Positions 1 to 12,058 are shown, counted from the first letter of the stretch. The stretch is 64,000 nucleotides of DNA from Austropuccinia psidii (GCA_023105745.1 JALGQZ010000019.1:2542001-2606000); one strand, 5' to 3'. The notes: generated by a model not told the origin, from the sequence alone. Made by a program: numbers and translations.

Positions 1-1652
1 GTTATATATTAATATAAATACTATTTATATGAATTAAGGAATTTCTAATAGAAATAATAGAGAAAAATCACTATGATAAGAAGAAATAACCTACTTTTGA
101 TGCTTCATATAATAATTTTGGATGAATTTATGCCAAATAATGTAAATACAACTTATTTGAATTGTATTTACAAATAAAAATAAGCGAAATTACAACTCTT
201 CTTGATTTTATGTGGAAATAAGGTTTTTAAGAGAATTATAACAAAACAAGAGAACAATTGAAGTAATAACGTCAAAGATGATTATTATAAGAAGGATAGA
301 TTTTGTTCTTTGATATTATAAGAGTTTTATATATAAAGAATAAAAGATTTTACCTTTGGATTTGATTGTTTAAATGTCTTGATGCATCTGAGGGTGAAAT
401 AGTGCAAAAAGAGCTCTACTTAGAGTAGATACCTCCCTTCTAGAGTCCAGCAGGCTTCTAGTAGACGTGTACTGATGGTATCTACTAGAAATAATTAGTA
501 TTTTAAGGCTTGGTGGTGATTACATCATGATCAAACCATCTTATCTGATTATTATGCCATTATTTAGAGTTATCACTATAGCTCTATGTTTGATGACATC
601 ATAGGCTTGGCAGAAGCCTAAGCTTCATGTATTTTATTATTATCAATCATGATCTAACAGTATTTGCCAGCTTTATCACTTATATAGCTGTTAAACCTAA
701 AATACAATTACAGTTAGTGATCATAAATGATCAAGTTTAAGCTTAAGCTTTGATCATTAATAACATTTAAGCTATACATGCTAAAGATATTCTGAGAGTG
801 GATCCTGATAGCTTGAAATGTCCTTTTAAAGCTTCAGAGACAATTTCATTACATAAGAAAAGCTCTATTTCTGATGATTTTGCTTGTAACCCATCTTTTC
901 TGTCAAAATTTAATATTACTAACTTCAAACCTTGATTTCAAGGGGTATACCTTGAATATTATAATAAAAAGTACATACGTCTTCACAAATTAACTAGTAG
1001 AATCTGACTATCTACTTTTTTTGAGTTTGGACCACCTTCACAACAAAGTGGGCAACACCTCCAGTGATTTTGATCAATAAACCATTACAAGTTTTAACCT
1101 TTCTTATATCTTGTAAAAGAAAGTTCATATATGTGTTGTTACAGTAATCTTGTGGTGATTGTATTTTTGATTTAACTATCTATCTTGTATATTTCAAGAG
1201 ATATTAGCTAAAAACCATGAATATATGCATTGACCAAAAAAGTGCATATATTCAGCTTAATTCTTTAAGTATTGACTTTAGAGAATAGCCTTATAATTGT
1301 TTTATGTGTGGTTTTTATGGAGAATCCAATGGTACAATTCATTTCATATGTTGTTTCATTGGTTTCTCAGTTAAATAAGGTTTTATGCCTTTTTTAAGGT
1401 ATTATTACTTATTCTTCAGTAATTATTGACTTTTCAGATATGCCATAAAAATGACATATGTGTATTTTACCATGGGGAATCTATTGGTGTAATTTATTTC
1501 AAATTTTTACTAGTTAGATTCTTAGTGAACTCAGATTCTGTACTTATTTATGGTATTTTTACTAGTCTTTGAGATAATTATTATAAGTATAATTATTACA
1601 GAAATTTTGTTGTGACCTTTTTGGATATGTTGTAATATCTCAAAGGCTCACA
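1..1652 (-). repeat. Partial gamma-family LTR at the window edge
   Basis: Read on the minus strand this starts TGTGAGCCTTTGAGATAT at 1652 and runs off the left edge. It matches the gamma LTRs at 46858-47939/58003-58851 and 61305-63291, including the stretch that in those copies holds a TATAAATAG box; here (about 411-432) the box is degraded. Its 5' end abuts the broken integrase of R1, so it is either a solo LTR or the LTR of an element whose body lies outside the window. No target duplication can be checked. Confidence 0.85.
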
Positions 1653-1689
1653 CCTATTTTTTTTATACATTTATTTTTTTCTTTGAATC

Positions 1690-2037
1690 CCTTTTTCTTA
1701 TGACCAACTTCTGCTTGATGCTTAGTTTTCTACTGCTTAATGTCATTACACAAGAAGGCTTAATTCTGTGGTAGATTTTGCCTTCAAACAAGTGAAATCT
1801 TCCTTCAGAATAGGAAGCTTTCCGTATTTCATCAAGTGAATTCGCCAGAGCTTTTTCTTTGGAGTTTTCATCCAGCAAGGATGTCAATAAATGGAAATTC
1901 TTTTCCTTTTTATAAGACTATCTGACACTTTTATAGAATTCAGTTCCACCTTCAGTTATGTTCATTCCTTCAATTGAAATCTGTGGTTCTTCTTCTAAAG
2001 GGACACAAGCTGGGCTATCAGGGGGATTGGCTAATTC
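1690..2037 (-). pseudogene. R1 integrase N-terminal remnant
   Basis: Reading leftwards, this encodes the RNase H-integrase linker and the first part of integrase. Residues such as SYSEGRFHLFEGKIYHR match the equivalent part of R5 (20384 downwards). Similarity fades at about 1690, before the HHCC zinc-binding module is complete, and the sequence then passes into the left-edge LTR. The DDE core is absent, so this is a truncated, dead fragment. Confidence 0.75.
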
Positions 2038-2440
2038 TCATCTGCTAAGTTCATCTGAGTTCCTATGTAGATTTCCTGCTTTATTAACTATAATAATGTT
2101 ACCTCTATATTCTTGAATTTCTATTTGCCATCTAAACATGTGTCTGTTGGGTGTTTTCATGTTCAGAAGTGATTTTATGGAATTACAGTCATCTTTCACC
2201 TCAAAAAAACTGCCATCAAGATAATAGTGTAATTTCTCAAGGGCCCATACCAAAAATAAGCATTCCATTTGGCTTGCACCATATCTGGCTTCTGTTGGTT
2301 TGATTTTTCTTGAAACATAACAAACTAGTCCTTTTGTGGGGTTGTCAGAAATAATTTGAACTTTATTTAGGTCTTCCCCTAATCCATCTCCAAATTCATA
2401 AATGTACAATTGAAAAGGTATATCCCAGTCTGGAATGAGT
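2038..2440 (-). pseudogene. R1 RNase H fragment
   Basis: About 123 codons are open, matching the R5 RNase H domain. The conserved run around [30 protein letters not shown] is present, and the domain ends in the LSR tail that precedes the integrase linker. The first catalytic acidic block is damaged: R5 reads YIDACGDGL where R1 has YEFGDGL. The frame differs from the RT fragment to its right, so a frameshift lies between about 2410 and 2716. Non-functional. Confidence 0.8.
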
Positions 2441-3740
2441 AGTAAAGGTGCTTCTGTAAGGGCTTCCCTTATCTTCTCATAAGCTTTAATTCTTTCCTGT
2501 TTCAGCTCAAATATGGTCTGTTGATCACAGATTCTATAGAGTTACTTGGCTAGAATTGAAAAATCTTTCAAGTTTTCTTGTAATAACTGGAAAATCCATA
2601 AAAAGAAATAATTTCTTTTTTATTCTTTGGTAGTTTCTTAAATAACACTGAGCTACTTTATTTTTTTTGATACCCAAGCTTAAACCAGAAAAAATATGAC
2701 CCAATTCTTGGAGTTCTTAAAAGCCAAAGCTGTATTTCATGAGTGAAATCTTCATATTCACTCCTGAAAACTTTTCAAGTACTCTTGTAAGTATTTCAAG
2801 GTGCAAAGACCATGAATCTGAGCATATAATAATATCATCAATATAAATAATGGGCCAGCCTTTAGATAATTCTGTGGGGAGGATGGTATTCATCCTTCTT
2901 TGATGATGATATGAAGCATTTTTAATCCCAAATGGCACTCTAAAATACTCATAAAGGCCACAGTGAGTAATAATTCTAAGTAAGTTCTTGGCTTTGGGAA
3001 TCAAAACATTCTTATGAAAGCCTTTCAATGCATCCATGGAGGTTATGTACTTGGATTTGGATAATTGAGTCAAAGTTTCTTGGATTCTAAGAATTTCATA
3101 CCTATCTGGAGCTGTGTAGGTATTCAGAGCTCTAAAATATCCAACCATCTTTGATTTATCATTATTCCAAGGAATAATAACAGGATTTTTTATTTCAACT
3201 TCTTCATTATGGCCTACTTTTCTCAAGACACCAAGTTGTGTCAACTCTTGGATATTTTTTTCCAAGGCTTCTCTATCTCTGTGGTTTTCTGGTTAAGCTG
3301 GTCTTCTAAGTACTGGATGGTATGGTCTGTCAATATCAATAGTAAAATCAACTTCATGCCCTCTAATAGTGCCTAATGGCTCCTTATCTGAAGGAAATGC
3401 ATTCCTATATATGTATAACACATAAATAATCTATTTCTTCAATTTTGATAATACGTTTGGATTAATTTGTGCTTCAAAAAGTTTATTTGTCATAAACTCC
3501 TCCTTATACGTAGCTTTATTTGAAGATACTATTGATATTTGTTTGGGAATATTGTACAAATAAAGTTTTTGTGATTTGTTTCCCCCAATTGTAAAAGATC
3601 TATCTTTATTGTTATTTAGTTAAATACCATAAATATTCAAGTAATCATTTAGAAGAATGATATTTTGAGATGTAAAATTGTCAATTACTACTATTTCTGT
3701 CTTCATTCTCAAAATCCTACAGGGTGTGGGAATACAAGAT
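2441..3740 (-). pseudogene. R1 protease end and reverse transcriptase
   Basis: The longest open stretch, 2717-3265 (182 codons), carries the RT palm: [23 protein letters not shown], the VPFGIKNAS block and the catalytic YIDD at residues 141-144. The YIDD form, rather than YLDD, is shared by R4 and R5. Upstream to 3740 is the protease C-terminal part with several in-frame stops; downstream to 2441 is the RT thumb/connection in broken frames. The piece ends at 3740, where R2 begins, and resumes at 14084. Confidence 0.85.
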
Positions 3741-5449
3741 TGTCACAGGGGCTCTTGGAAGAAGAGGGCCTGGCACTCAGGAATCAAGAACTCACTTGGA
3801 GGGCTCCAGAGATAAAAGAATAATAAGACTGAATTTCTTTAAGAAAGAATAAAGGGGAAAACAAGTATGCCAAAAGATGAGATAAGAAAAGATGAAGCCA
3901 ATGGCCAAAGATAATAAAGAAGCCAACCAAGTGAATCCTCAATTCACTGTTTCAACCTGCCAGAAAAGGAAATGGAATTAGTATAAGGATATGACCACCA
4001 ATATCCACTGGACAGGCGAGGAAATAAAAGAAAAGGGTGCTGAATGACTGACTTAAGATTATCAGTATTAACTTTAATAAGGTAAAAGAAAATAAGGATA
4101 AAATTAATTCCACTATATTAATTAACTGGGGAAAAAGTCCCCAGGTGCTGAAAAGGTGGCCAGTATATGTGAAAAGCTGAAAAGTTGATCCTGGAAGGTG
4201 GATCAATGACTGTATTGTCCGAATCGGGAAATACAGTTCTGGCCATCTTGAAATTTGAACTGTGTGATGGAATTCCCACAGTGGAATAAGAAGTGGCCCA
4301 ATTGGGCCAAGGCCATACAGGCTGATTGAATAAGGCCTGTACGGATGAATTGGGTTGTCCAAGGAGTATTGAATACTTGATGTCTTGACAACTAATTGAA
4401 TTTTGTAATACCTCTTGAGAATTGACCTTAGAATAATCCTGAATGAATTGTACCAGCCCAACTCCTGCAGATACAGGTGGTTGGGATCCTTGAATGATCT
4501 TCTGAATTACCGCCATGGATTGCCAGACTGATAAGCTGAAAAGTCCCCCTTCGAAATGGGCGTTGGAATTATGGACCTTGAAATGGAAAGGTGGAATTGG
4601 GTCCTGAAAACGTCACCATTGGATTGCTGAGTAAAAATGGTGCATAATGGTATATAATACCATATATGCACCACACCTGCAATCTTGAGTACGGAGTACA
4701 TGAAGGAAAGGGAAGAATTCCCCTTAAGTTGAGGGAAATTCTTGTTGAGATGATTTGGTGGCCTCTGGTGGTTGCCAGAGGCCATGACGGTGAAGTTGGT
4801 CCATGGTGGTCCAGGGCCAAAAATGGGTCCTACGGGATTTGTGGCCAAAAATGGATCCAAGGTGTTTTTGGTCCAAATTGGGTCCAAGGGATTGGTGGCC
4901 AAAAAATGGCTCAGGTGGGCCCAATTGTGGTTTGGGACCCACCTGGCCTTGGGGGCTAGGTGGTTGCCCCCTTTGGCCCCTTTTGGCCTCATTGGATTAG
5001 GCCAAAAAGGGGCCTAATCCGCCTACGGACCGTACGGACCGCGGACCGTAGAAGCCATGGGGGGCCTAAATGGCCCAAAAAGGCCATTTAGGCCAAAACC
5101 CCCATAATGAAAGGGGTGGCCAGGAAACCAAGGAAGGTGGCCATGGGGCCTGGAAGCCCCTGGAAGACAAAAGGACCCCCCCAGGCCCAAAAACAGTGAT
5201 GGAGGCCTGGGGGTTGGTGAGGTGCAAATTGGCCAAGAGGGCCAATGACGCAGGATATGGCCTGAGGCCATAAAGGATGATGGAGGCCATAAGTGGCCAA
5301 TGGAATGGGTTATGGCATAAGAGCCATGGAACCCCCAAAAGGGGTCAATTGGCCATAAATGATATGACATGGCCAATTGGCCCCAACTTGGCTCCAGGTT
5401 GGATTGGCGCCGCCATCAAGGAGGAGGGTCAAAATACGTGGTTGTGACA
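3741..5449 (-). repeat. R2 3' LTR (1709 bp)
   Basis: Bounded by TG/CA ends: TGTCACAGGGGC at 3741 and TTGTGACA at 5449 on the plus strand. Matches the right copy 12059-13424 almost base for base and the solo LTR 29285-30960. In element orientation, U3 is the GC-rich right part (about 4740-5449), full of GGCC-containing motifs and a GGACCG short-repeat tract near 5023-5051. The R-U5 part is AT-rich. It lacks a 15-bp segment, near 3910-3925, that the other copies have. Confidence 0.93.
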
Positions 5450-5463
5450 GTACCCCCCTACCT
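5450..5463 (-). other. R2 polypurine tract
   Basis: In element sense this reads AGGTAGGGGGGTAC directly before the 3' LTR, the expected plus-strand primer position. The same GGGGGTAC ending precedes the 3' LTR of R3. Confidence 0.75.
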
Positions 5464-6248
5464 TGAATGGTGAGCTCCTGAGCACCAAGATAAGGTAGAG
5501 GCCTGTTGAGGCTAATGAGATGGATTTGACGTAAGGATTCCAGAGGTATTGAATCTTGAAAGGAAGAATTGAACTGATAAGCTTGTTGGCATATGAATTG
5601 AGGTTGACTTGATCTTCTCTTGACATTTGGCTTTGACAAAGTTGAAGACATGATTTGACGTAAAGATTTGGGCGTTAAAGAGTTATAAGAAAAGAAATTT
5701 TGAAAGAATATAAAGAGTAAAGAGAAAAGGAAACAGATATAAAGAGAGAAACAGAAAACATAAAGAAAATGAAATTTGAGGGGAAATCCAATCTTCATCA
5801 CGGATTACAACAATTGATTTTGAAAGTGACCAAGGACCTGGATAAAAGAATTTGATGCCAGGTGCTCACAGAGTGGCCAAGGTGATGTTTTGACAGATTG
5901 TAGACCCCTCAGGGTAGTGCACACCAGGAGAGGAACTTACTTTGAGTAGTTGCCACTCCCGCCAGTGCCATAAATGAGAAAAATCTTGATAAATGAATGT
6001 GTTGAAAGAATAAAGTCTTGGGAAGGAGAATAAAAAGGAATGGTCCATTTGCCCAAGTGTAAATGGCCATAAATTTGGAATTCGGATGTTGAAAGCCGGG
6101 CCAAAAGGTCTGTGTTCAAATTGAAAAGTGCTCACAGAGTGGCCAAGGTGATTCTTACAATGAAGAAGAGTAGAATACCCCTAAAGGTGCATACCAGGAG
6201 TGGGACTTACTTTTGGTAATTCCTCTCCCCACCAAGCACCATAAAAAT
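5464..6248 (-). repeat. R2 3' untranslated region with internal duplication
   Basis: Non-coding stretch between the pol stop and the polypurine tract. Two diverged direct repeats lie at 5862-5974 and 6128-6244, each running from GTGCTCACAGAGTGGCCAAGG to a block ending GCCATAAA or CACCATAAA. No conserved protein domain is seen here; the short ORFs are not supported. Confidence 0.65.
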
Positions 6249-9200
6249 TCAAGCCATTGAAGAATTGGGTCCTGGCTTGTCAGGATATAACGAATGAAAA
6301 TCTTTGACAAGTTCAGGACAATTCTTGAGGTTTTCAGCTGGTTCCCATGTGGATCTTTCTGAATCTTGACTGAAACCTTTCCATTCCACCAGATACCATA
6401 ATTTTCTTCTCTTGAGCTTTGAATCCAGTACTTGAGAGACTTCCCATTCCTCTTCTTCTTCAATAATGATTGGAGGAGGAGGCTCTTGATGCCGATTTGG
6501 GATTGTTGATGTCTTGACTGGTTCCAAGAGTGAGATATGGAAGACTGGGTGGATGGATTTCCATTGAGATGGAAGCTTGAGGTGGTAAGCATGAGTACTG
6601 ACTTTCTTCAAGATTGGAAAGGGACCCAACCATCTTTCAGACAGTTTCTTGGTGGGTCTAGTTGATTTGATATTCTTGGAAGAAAGCCATACCATGTCAC
6701 CAGGATTGAAAACAGGTGGACTTGCTCTACTTTTATCTGCATACCTCTTAAGCCGGTTTATGGCGATTTCAAGTTCTCTCTTGACATCTTGCTGTACTGA
6801 TTGGATTTTTGTTGATAACATTCCAGCAGGAGTATCTTGAGTGATGTGAACTGAATCAAATTGTGGATCTCTTCCATAAACAGTGAAAAACGGTGATTGC
6901 TTGGTTGAAGAGTGATCAGAATTATTGTAGGCAAATTCAGCCAGAGGGAGCCAGGTGTTCCAATCATCTTGATGATAACTGACGTACATCCGAAGATACT
7001 GTTCTAGTATCTGATTTACCCTCTCTGTCTGTCCATCAGTTTCTGGATGGTAAGCAGTTGACAAGTCTCTTGAAATCTTGAGCTGCTGACAAAGATTGGT
7101 CCAGAAGGAAGAAACAAGGAGTGAACCTCTATCACTGACAATGCTTGATGGAAGGCCATGCTTTGAGAAGATATTCTTGATGAATAAATGGGCCAAATCC
7201 AATGAAGTTATTGAAGACATTGTTGGAATAAAAACCGCCATTTTTGAGAATCTGTCCACTATGACAAGAATTGAGTCAAAAGAATTGGACAGGGGCAGTT
7301 GAGTGATGAAATCCATTGAGAGACAAATCCAAGGACCGTTTGGAATTGGAAGAGGTTTGAGGAGTCCAAACTTCTTATGGTGGATATTCTTGTTTCTTGA
7401 ACACTGTTGACAGGATGATACATAATCCTTAATGAATTGGGTCATGCCGGACCAGTGGAAATCCCGCTTGACAAGTTTGAGAGTCTTCTCTTGGCCAGGG
7501 TGTCCAGCTAGAGGAGAGTCATGACGCTTTTGAAGAATGCTGAGTTGAATTGTGGAGTCATTTGGGACTACCACCCGATCTTTGAAGAGAAGAAGTTGGG
7601 AGGAGGAATCAAGAGAATAATCTTGGACAGATTTACCTTTACCCAAATCTTGAAGGATACTTCTGTACTGAGGATCTTGCCATAATTTCTTCTGAATTGA
7701 ATCAATCAAATTTGAAAAAGAATCCACCTTGACTGAAAAAAACTTTGAGGGTTGAACTTCATCTTGCTTAATGAGTTGTTGAAAATTCATTGGATTCTTG
7801 CTGATGAAATCCTCCCCCCTCTCCGGATAGACGTCGTCCCGACGTGATAAGGCATCTGGAAGAGTTGCTAGGCGGCCAGGGCGGTAAGTGATTGAAAAAT
7901 GAAATTCAGATAAGAATTCGGCCCAACGGGCTTGACGGCGAGTAAGGATCTTTGATGACATAAAGTACTGAAGAGAAGAATGATCGGTGAGAACTTCAAA
8001 AGGAGAGGACAGAGAAAGAAGAAAAGCCCTCCAGCGCTTGAGAGCCCAGACTATACCAAGGAGTTCCTTGTCATGAATTTCATAGTTGAGTTCTGCTGAA
8101 ATAAGCTTGCGGCTGTCAAAGGCAATGGGATGTTTTCCTGAGTCAGAGACCTGACTCAGTACAGCACCCAAAGCATAATTGGATGCATCGGTCTCTACAA
8201 TGGTCGGTAGAGAAGGATTGAAGTGGGAAAGGATTGGAGCGGTAGTGAAGGCCTCTTTGAGTTGATGAAACTGGCTAAGAGCTTCCTCATTGAGGGGGAA
8301 ACAGGAATCTTTCTTGAGGAAACCGGTGAGTGAACTGATTTTCTTTGAATAATTCTTGATGAAACGGCGGTAGAAGTTGGCAAAGCCAAGGAAGGATTGA
8401 AGAGCCTTGAGGTTTCTTGGAGGAGGCCAATTAAGGATCTGCTGGACTTTTGCTTGGTCCATCTTGAGGCCTTCAGAAGAAACAACATAACCAAGATATT
8501 CTACACTAGAAACATGAAAAAGGCATTTAGAAGCCTTGGCAAAAAGGTTATTGTCTCTGAGTCTGGAAAGAACAGTGGACACATGGGTGACATGTTCTTC
8601 CTCAGATTTGGAAAAGACCATAATGTCATCCAAATAAACCACAACAAAAACATCAAGAAGATCTTGGAATATATCATTGACAAGATTCTGAAAGGAGGCA
8701 GGAGCATTGGTGAGTCCAAATGGCATAACCAAGTACTCAAAACTGCCATATTTAGTTCTGAAGCATGTCAAATGTTCATCACCCTCCTTGATTCTGAGCA
8801 GGTTATATGCACCACGCAAATCAATCTTGGAGAAGATAGAAGAACCATTAAAGACATTAAGAAGCTGGTTCATAGGAGGAACAGGATATTTGTTCTTCCT
8901 AGTGACAGCATTGAGTTTGCGGTAATCAACACACAAACGGAGGCCACCATCTTTCTTTTTAACAAAGAGGACAGGTGCTCCTGTTGAGGAGGAGCTTGGC
9001 CGGATGAAACCTTTCTCTACATTCTCTGAAATGTAGGCCCTGAGTGTATCTGACTCTTGTTTGGATAAAGAGTAGATCACCCCAACTGGAGGTAGAGACC
9101 CCTCCAGTTCGATATGATGATCACAGGCACGGTGAGGAGGAAGTTTCTCTGCTTTCACCTTGGAGAATACATCCAAGTATTGGTGATAAACAGAGGGAAC

Positions 9201-9971
9201 AACCTTCATCACGGTTTCTACTTCTTCTGGCTCTTCCTCTTCATCCCACAACTCCTCCAGGGAGTCATGATAAGATGAAGGAGGAAGGTCCATATTCCCA
9301 AAGAAGAGATGAAGTGAAGATACAGAATTATCTTCCCCAACATCTTGAATCTCTTTGAAGACTTCATCTCCAGATGATGGTAATGACAGATGGGAATTAA
9401 GGGAAGGAATATGGACAGAAGATGGAACTGATGGTGTTCTAGAATCACCAACCAGAGCTGCACATGATTTGGCAGAGGAAGAGTCATTACGGAAGGAATT
9501 GGAAGGATCAGAATAGTCCTTTTGATCAGTATTAAAGGTGATCAGCCCTTGCCTCCAATCAATAGAAGGATTAAAATGATTGAGAAAGTCAAAGCCCAAT
9601 ATGAGGTCTTCTCCCTTGGGAGTATCAATGACTAAAAAATCCCATTCAAAGCTTGGGAAGGAAGGGAGCTCAACCATATATTTAGTATGGTGAGTCACAA
9701 ATAAGGAAGGGGACTCAGAGGAGTCCAAAATGATAAGAGGAATCTTCTCTGGAAGTTCTGACGTAGTCAATGAGTACTTGTGAACAAACTGCTTTGCAAT
9801 GAATGAGTGTGTAGCACCAGAATCAATGAGAATACTGTAAAAAACATCAGAAAGAGAAGAGAAAACAAAAAATTTAAGAGAATTCTTGACACCAGTATTC
9901 AGAATGCACAATTGTGCCCTGGAAGGAAAACTGTGAAGACCATTGAACACAACATGATCTTCACTCAGGCT
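6249..9971 (-). CDS. pol: R2 Pol polyprotein (protease-RT-RNase H-integrase-chromodomain)
   Basis: Intact frame of about 1,240 codons, entered by -1 frameshift from gag. The alternative GTG at 9950 is the first start-like codon, and numbering here counts from it. Protease: DSGATHSF at 43-50. Reverse transcriptase: VDYRKLN at 341-347, [10 protein letters not shown] at 374-383, catalytic YLDD at 439-442. RNase H: ETDAS at 586-590, LTDHSSL at 655-661. Integrase: H810, H817, C847, C850 zinc module, then D880, D940, E976, giving exact D,D(35)E spacing. A GPF motif sits at 1109-1111, and a chromodomain covers about 1166-1215 ([23 protein letters not shown]). The product should copy the RNA to DNA in cytoplasmic particles and integrate it; the chromodomain presumably guides it to marked chromatin. 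No lesion seen. Confidence 0.95.
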   Translation of the reverse strand, partial: SLSEDHVVFNGLHSFPSRAQLCILNTGVKNSLKFFVFSSLSDVFYSILIDSGATHSFIAKQFVHKYSLTTSELPEKIPLIILDSSESPSLFVTHHTKYMVELPSFPSFEWDFLVIDTPKGEDLILGFDFLNHFNPSIDWRQGLITFNTDQKDYSDPSNSFRNDSSSAKSCAALVGDSRTPSVPSSVHIPSLNSHLSLPSSGDEVFKEIQDVGEDNSVSSLHLFFGNMDLPPSSYHDSLEELWDEEEEPEEVETVMKVVPSVYHQYLDVFSKVKAEKLPPHRACDHHIELEGSLPPVGVIYSLSKQESDTLRAYISENVEKGFIRPSSSSTGAPVLFVKKKDGGLRLCVDYRKLNAVTRKNKYPVPPMNQLLNVFNGSSIFSKIDLRGAYNLLRIKEGDEHLTCFRTKYGSFEYLVMPFGLTNAPASFQNLVNDIFQDLLDVFVVVYLDDIMVFSKSEEEHVTHVSTVLSRLRDNNLFAKASKCLFHVSSVEYLGYVVSSEGLKMDQAKVQQILNWPPPRNLKALQSFLGFANFYRRFIKNYSKKISSLTGFLKKDSCFPLNEEALSQFHQLKEAFTTAPILSHFNPSLPTIVETDASNYALGAVLSQVSDSGKHPIAFDSRKLISAELNYEIHDKELLGIVWALKRWRAFLLSLSSPFEVLTDHSSLQYFMSSKILTRRQARWAEFLSEFHFSITYRPGRLATLPDALSRRDDVYPERGEDFISKNPMNFQQLIKQDEVQPSKFFSVKVDSFSNLIDSIQKKLWQDPQYRSILQDLGKGKSVQDYSLDSSSQLLLFKDRVVVPNDSTIQLSILQKRHDSPLAGHPGQEKTLKLVKRDFHWSGMTQFIKDYVSSCQQCSRNKNIHHKKFGLLKPLPIPNGPWICLSMDFITQLPLSNSFDSILVIVDRFSKMAVFIPTMSSITSLDLAHLFIKNIFSKHGLPSSIVSDRGSLLVSSFWTNLCQQLKISRDLSTAYHPETDGQTERVNQILEQYLRMYVSYHQDDWNTWLPLAEFAYNNSDHSSTKQSPFFTVYGRDPQFDSVHITQDTPAGMLSTKIQSVQQDVKRELEIAINRLKRYADKSRASPPVFNPGDMVWLSSKNIKSTRPTKKLSERWLGPFPILKKVSTHAYHLKLPSQWKSIHPVFHISLLEPVKTSTIPNRHQEPPPPIIIEEEEEWEVSQVLDSKLKRRKLWYLVEWKGFSQDSERSTWEPAENLKNCPELVKDFHSLYPDKPGPNSSMA

Positions 9972-11302
9972 TTTCCCTGGCTGGGAAAACTGCCTGACGG
10001 TTGGGTAAGCTTGTTTTGAGGCCTTTTGACACAGGACTCAAGACTATGCTTCCCACCACAATAGGTACACAACCCCTCCTTGATTCTTCTTTCCTTTTCA
10101 GAACCTTCCAACTTGAAGTCCTTATTCAACAATGAAGAATGGGGCTTGTCCCGCTTTTGAGAATGAAATTTCTTCTTTGGTCTTGAACTTGAAGAAACTT
10201 GATGATGAGAAGAGTGAGACTTTGAGGCTTCAGGCTTCTTCTCTTGATGATGATTCTTTTCCTTCTGCCTCTCATGGTACCTGGTATCAAGTTCCAGGCT
10301 GACGTCCATTAAGTCTTGAAGAGAATCAATGTTTGAAGGATGGGAGGCCAATTGATCCAGAATCCTGGAGGCCAAACCCTTCCTGAAATGATGAATAAGA
10401 GCCCTTTCACCCCAATCCCCAATTCTTGAAACCAAACTCCTGAAATCGGCAATATACAAAGCAACATGCCCACCTTCTTTCATCCTAAGGCCATCCAATT
10501 CAGCTTCTGCTTTTCTAACTTCATTTGGGTCTCCAAATAAAGTGAACAATTGGGATTCGAATAATGGCCAGGAATTGAGGAGATAATTTGAGTCTTGATT
10601 ATTGAGGTTGGAAAGATAAGGCTCAATCCATTTTGCAGCCCTGCCAACTAAGCATGAAGTGGCATAAAGAACCTTCTTTCTGTCTTGAGAGAAGTTTGCC
10701 GGGTCATTATGAAAGATGAGTTGACAAGACTGAATAAAGCTTCTGACTTTGAAGGGCTGAGTCCCATCAAAGCATTCTGGAGCCTTCATAGAGGGAGTCT
10801 TGAAGGCTGGTGGTCTTGATAATTCAGAAGAAGAAGCTGCTTGCAGATTGGCCATAATCTGAGTCATTTGTTGCATAATGGCCAATAAAGACGGTTCAGG
10901 CTGATGAGAGGCAGGCTGATCAGACTGGGCTAGAGTTGGTCCTCTGGTGCCCTCAGATGCTCCCACAGGAGCAGGAGCAGCCTCAGTGCCATTAGACTCT
11001 TCCTCTTCCACAGAATTCTCCTCCTCCTCTTCACCATCTTCACCTTGAACCTTGGGACTGGTTCTTGAAAATCCTGGGAATCCGCCAACCACTCCTGATA
11101 AAGACATTGACCTTCTTGGCCCTCTTCCTTCCTTCCTGGATGGTGCTGCTCCTTCCATAATGGGTCCTCTGTGCAATCTGGCCCTCAGTTGAGAAACTGC
11201 TGGGGTACCGTCAAGAGGAGCCCTTGGAGTTGGAGTCAGAACAGCTTGAGTTCTGGCCTGAGATCTGGTCTGTCTTGCTGGAGGTGAATGTTGAACTGGC
11301 AT
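9965..11302 (-). CDS. gag: R2 Gag capsid/nucleocapsid protein
   Basis: 445 residues, starting at the ATG that gives [15 protein letters not shown]. The frame is open 23 codons further upstream, but that stretch is hydrophobic and looks like leader. An acidic run of glutamates lies at about 90-105. A retrotransposon-Gag capsid domain covers about 177-340, with the [21 protein letters not shown] and FRKGL blocks. A basic, histidine/lysine-rich region follows. The zinc knuckle [13 protein letters not shown] is at about 412-424. It reads C-X2-C-X3-H-X4-C, one residue shorter than the usual CCHC box. The protein should form the virus-like particle and bind element RNA. Its stop is followed within 15 bases by the pol region in another frame. 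Confidence 0.94.
   Translation of the reverse strand: MPVQHSPPARQTRSQARTQAVLTPTPRAPLDGTPAVSQLRARLHRGPIMEGAAPSRKEGRGPRRSMSLSGVVGGFPGFSRTSPKVQGEDGEEEEENSVEEEESNGTEAAPAPVGASEGTRGPTLAQSDQPASHQPEPSLLAIMQQMTQIMANLQAASSSELSRPPAFKTPSMKAPECFDGTQPFKVRSFIQSCQLIFHNDPANFSQDRKKVLYATSCLVGRAAKWIEPYLSNLNNQDSNYLLNSWPLFESQLFTLFGDPNEVRKAEAELDGLRMKEGGHVALYIADFRSLVSRIGDWGERALIHHFRKGLASRILDQLASHPSNIDSLQDLMDVSLELDTRYHERQKEKNHHQEKKPEASKSHSSHHQVSSSSRPKKKFHSQKRDKPHSSLLNKDFKLEGSEKERRIKEGLCTYCGGKHSLESCVKRPQNKLTQPSGSFPSQGKA
9971..9977 (-). promoter_or_regulatory. -1 ribosomal frameshift heptamer GGGAAAA
   Basis: In the gag frame the codons are CAG GGA AAA GCC TGA. The heptamer G GGA AAA has the X XXY YYZ register required for -1 slippage and lies just before the gag stop. 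Slippage moves ribosomes into the pol frame, which is open across this point. A downstream stimulatory structure was not demonstrated. Confidence 0.7.
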
Positions 11303-12043
11303 GATTTCAGGAATAAACAACCAAAACAAATGAAATAAAATCAAAATTTTCTTGAAGTACAAAATCAACAATCAAATCTTGAGGAAATTGGATAATCAAT
11401 GAATCAAAATTCTCCAAATACGTCAATCAATCAAATCAAATGAGTCTTGAAGTAAAAATCAATATCAATGAGAATCTTGAAGTCAATAAAAACAATCAAT
11501 CAAACAATCAAAATCAAATCAAATCAAAATCTTGCAGAAAAATCAATCAATCAAAATGAATTCTTGAGTCAAAATCAATTTATGTCAAAAATCTTGATGT
11601 GAATAGTCAGCAAAATCAATAAAGTCTTCAGGTCAATCAATTATCTTGAGGTCAATTTCAATTATGTCAAATTAGTCAATCAAATCAATTTTCAAGTGAA
11701 TTCTTCCAAAAAATCAAAAATTCTTGAGGAATAAATCAAAGTGAATCCTGATATGAAGAACGTGTCTGAATAACCTGATGAATAACTTGAGAACCAAAGA
11801 TAAAGATGCCTGAATTATGGATAAAAATAGATTGATTAAGATTGAGAATGAGATTGAAAAGATAACAGAAATTAAAAAATGGGTCAGCTTTCAATTTTCA
11901 GAATGAAGAATGAATGAGGGAAAATTGAGAGGTGACGAAGAATCATAAGATCATAAAACGTCAAAGAATCATAATTTTGATGAAATGAATGAATGAATTT
12001 AAAATATAAGAATAAAAGGATGAATGAATGAAGAAGAATTATG
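11303..12043 (-). other. R2 untranslated leader with ATCAA-type repeats
   Basis: Non-coding leader between primer site and gag start. About 11380-11720 is a degenerate low-complexity tract of ATCAA/AATC and CTTGA units, in sense TTGATTGATT, with no stable coding frame. The rest is AT-rich. It could serve packaging or translation roles, but nothing in the sequence proves one. Confidence 0.6.
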
Positions 12044-12057
12044 AGTTAATTAATATA
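12044..12057 (-). other. R2 self-complementary primer-binding site
   Basis: In element sense the 14 bases TATATTAATTAACT start one base after the 5' LTR. They do not start TGG as a tRNA-primed site would. Their exact reverse complement lies inside the LTR at 12447-12460, about 40 bases downstream of a TATA-like box, which is the arrangement of Tf1-type self-primed elements. The core TTAATTAA is palindromic and AT-rich, so chance is not excluded. Confidence 0.6.
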
Positions 12058-12058
12058 A

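Noticed and set aside
4507..5376. Overlapping ORFs on both strands in the GC-rich LTR part (also 12840-13350 and 29961-31098).
   Set aside because: They arise from low stop-codon frequency in GC-rich repeats, show no domain, and lie inside LTR U3.
8397..8987. 196-codon plus-strand ORF.
   Set aside because: It is antisense to the intact reverse transcriptase of R2 and has no recognisable motif; a shadow of pol.
11380..11720. CRISPR-like array because of regularly recurring ATCAA units.
   Set aside because: Units are short, degenerate and unspaced; this is a eukaryotic element leader with low complexity.
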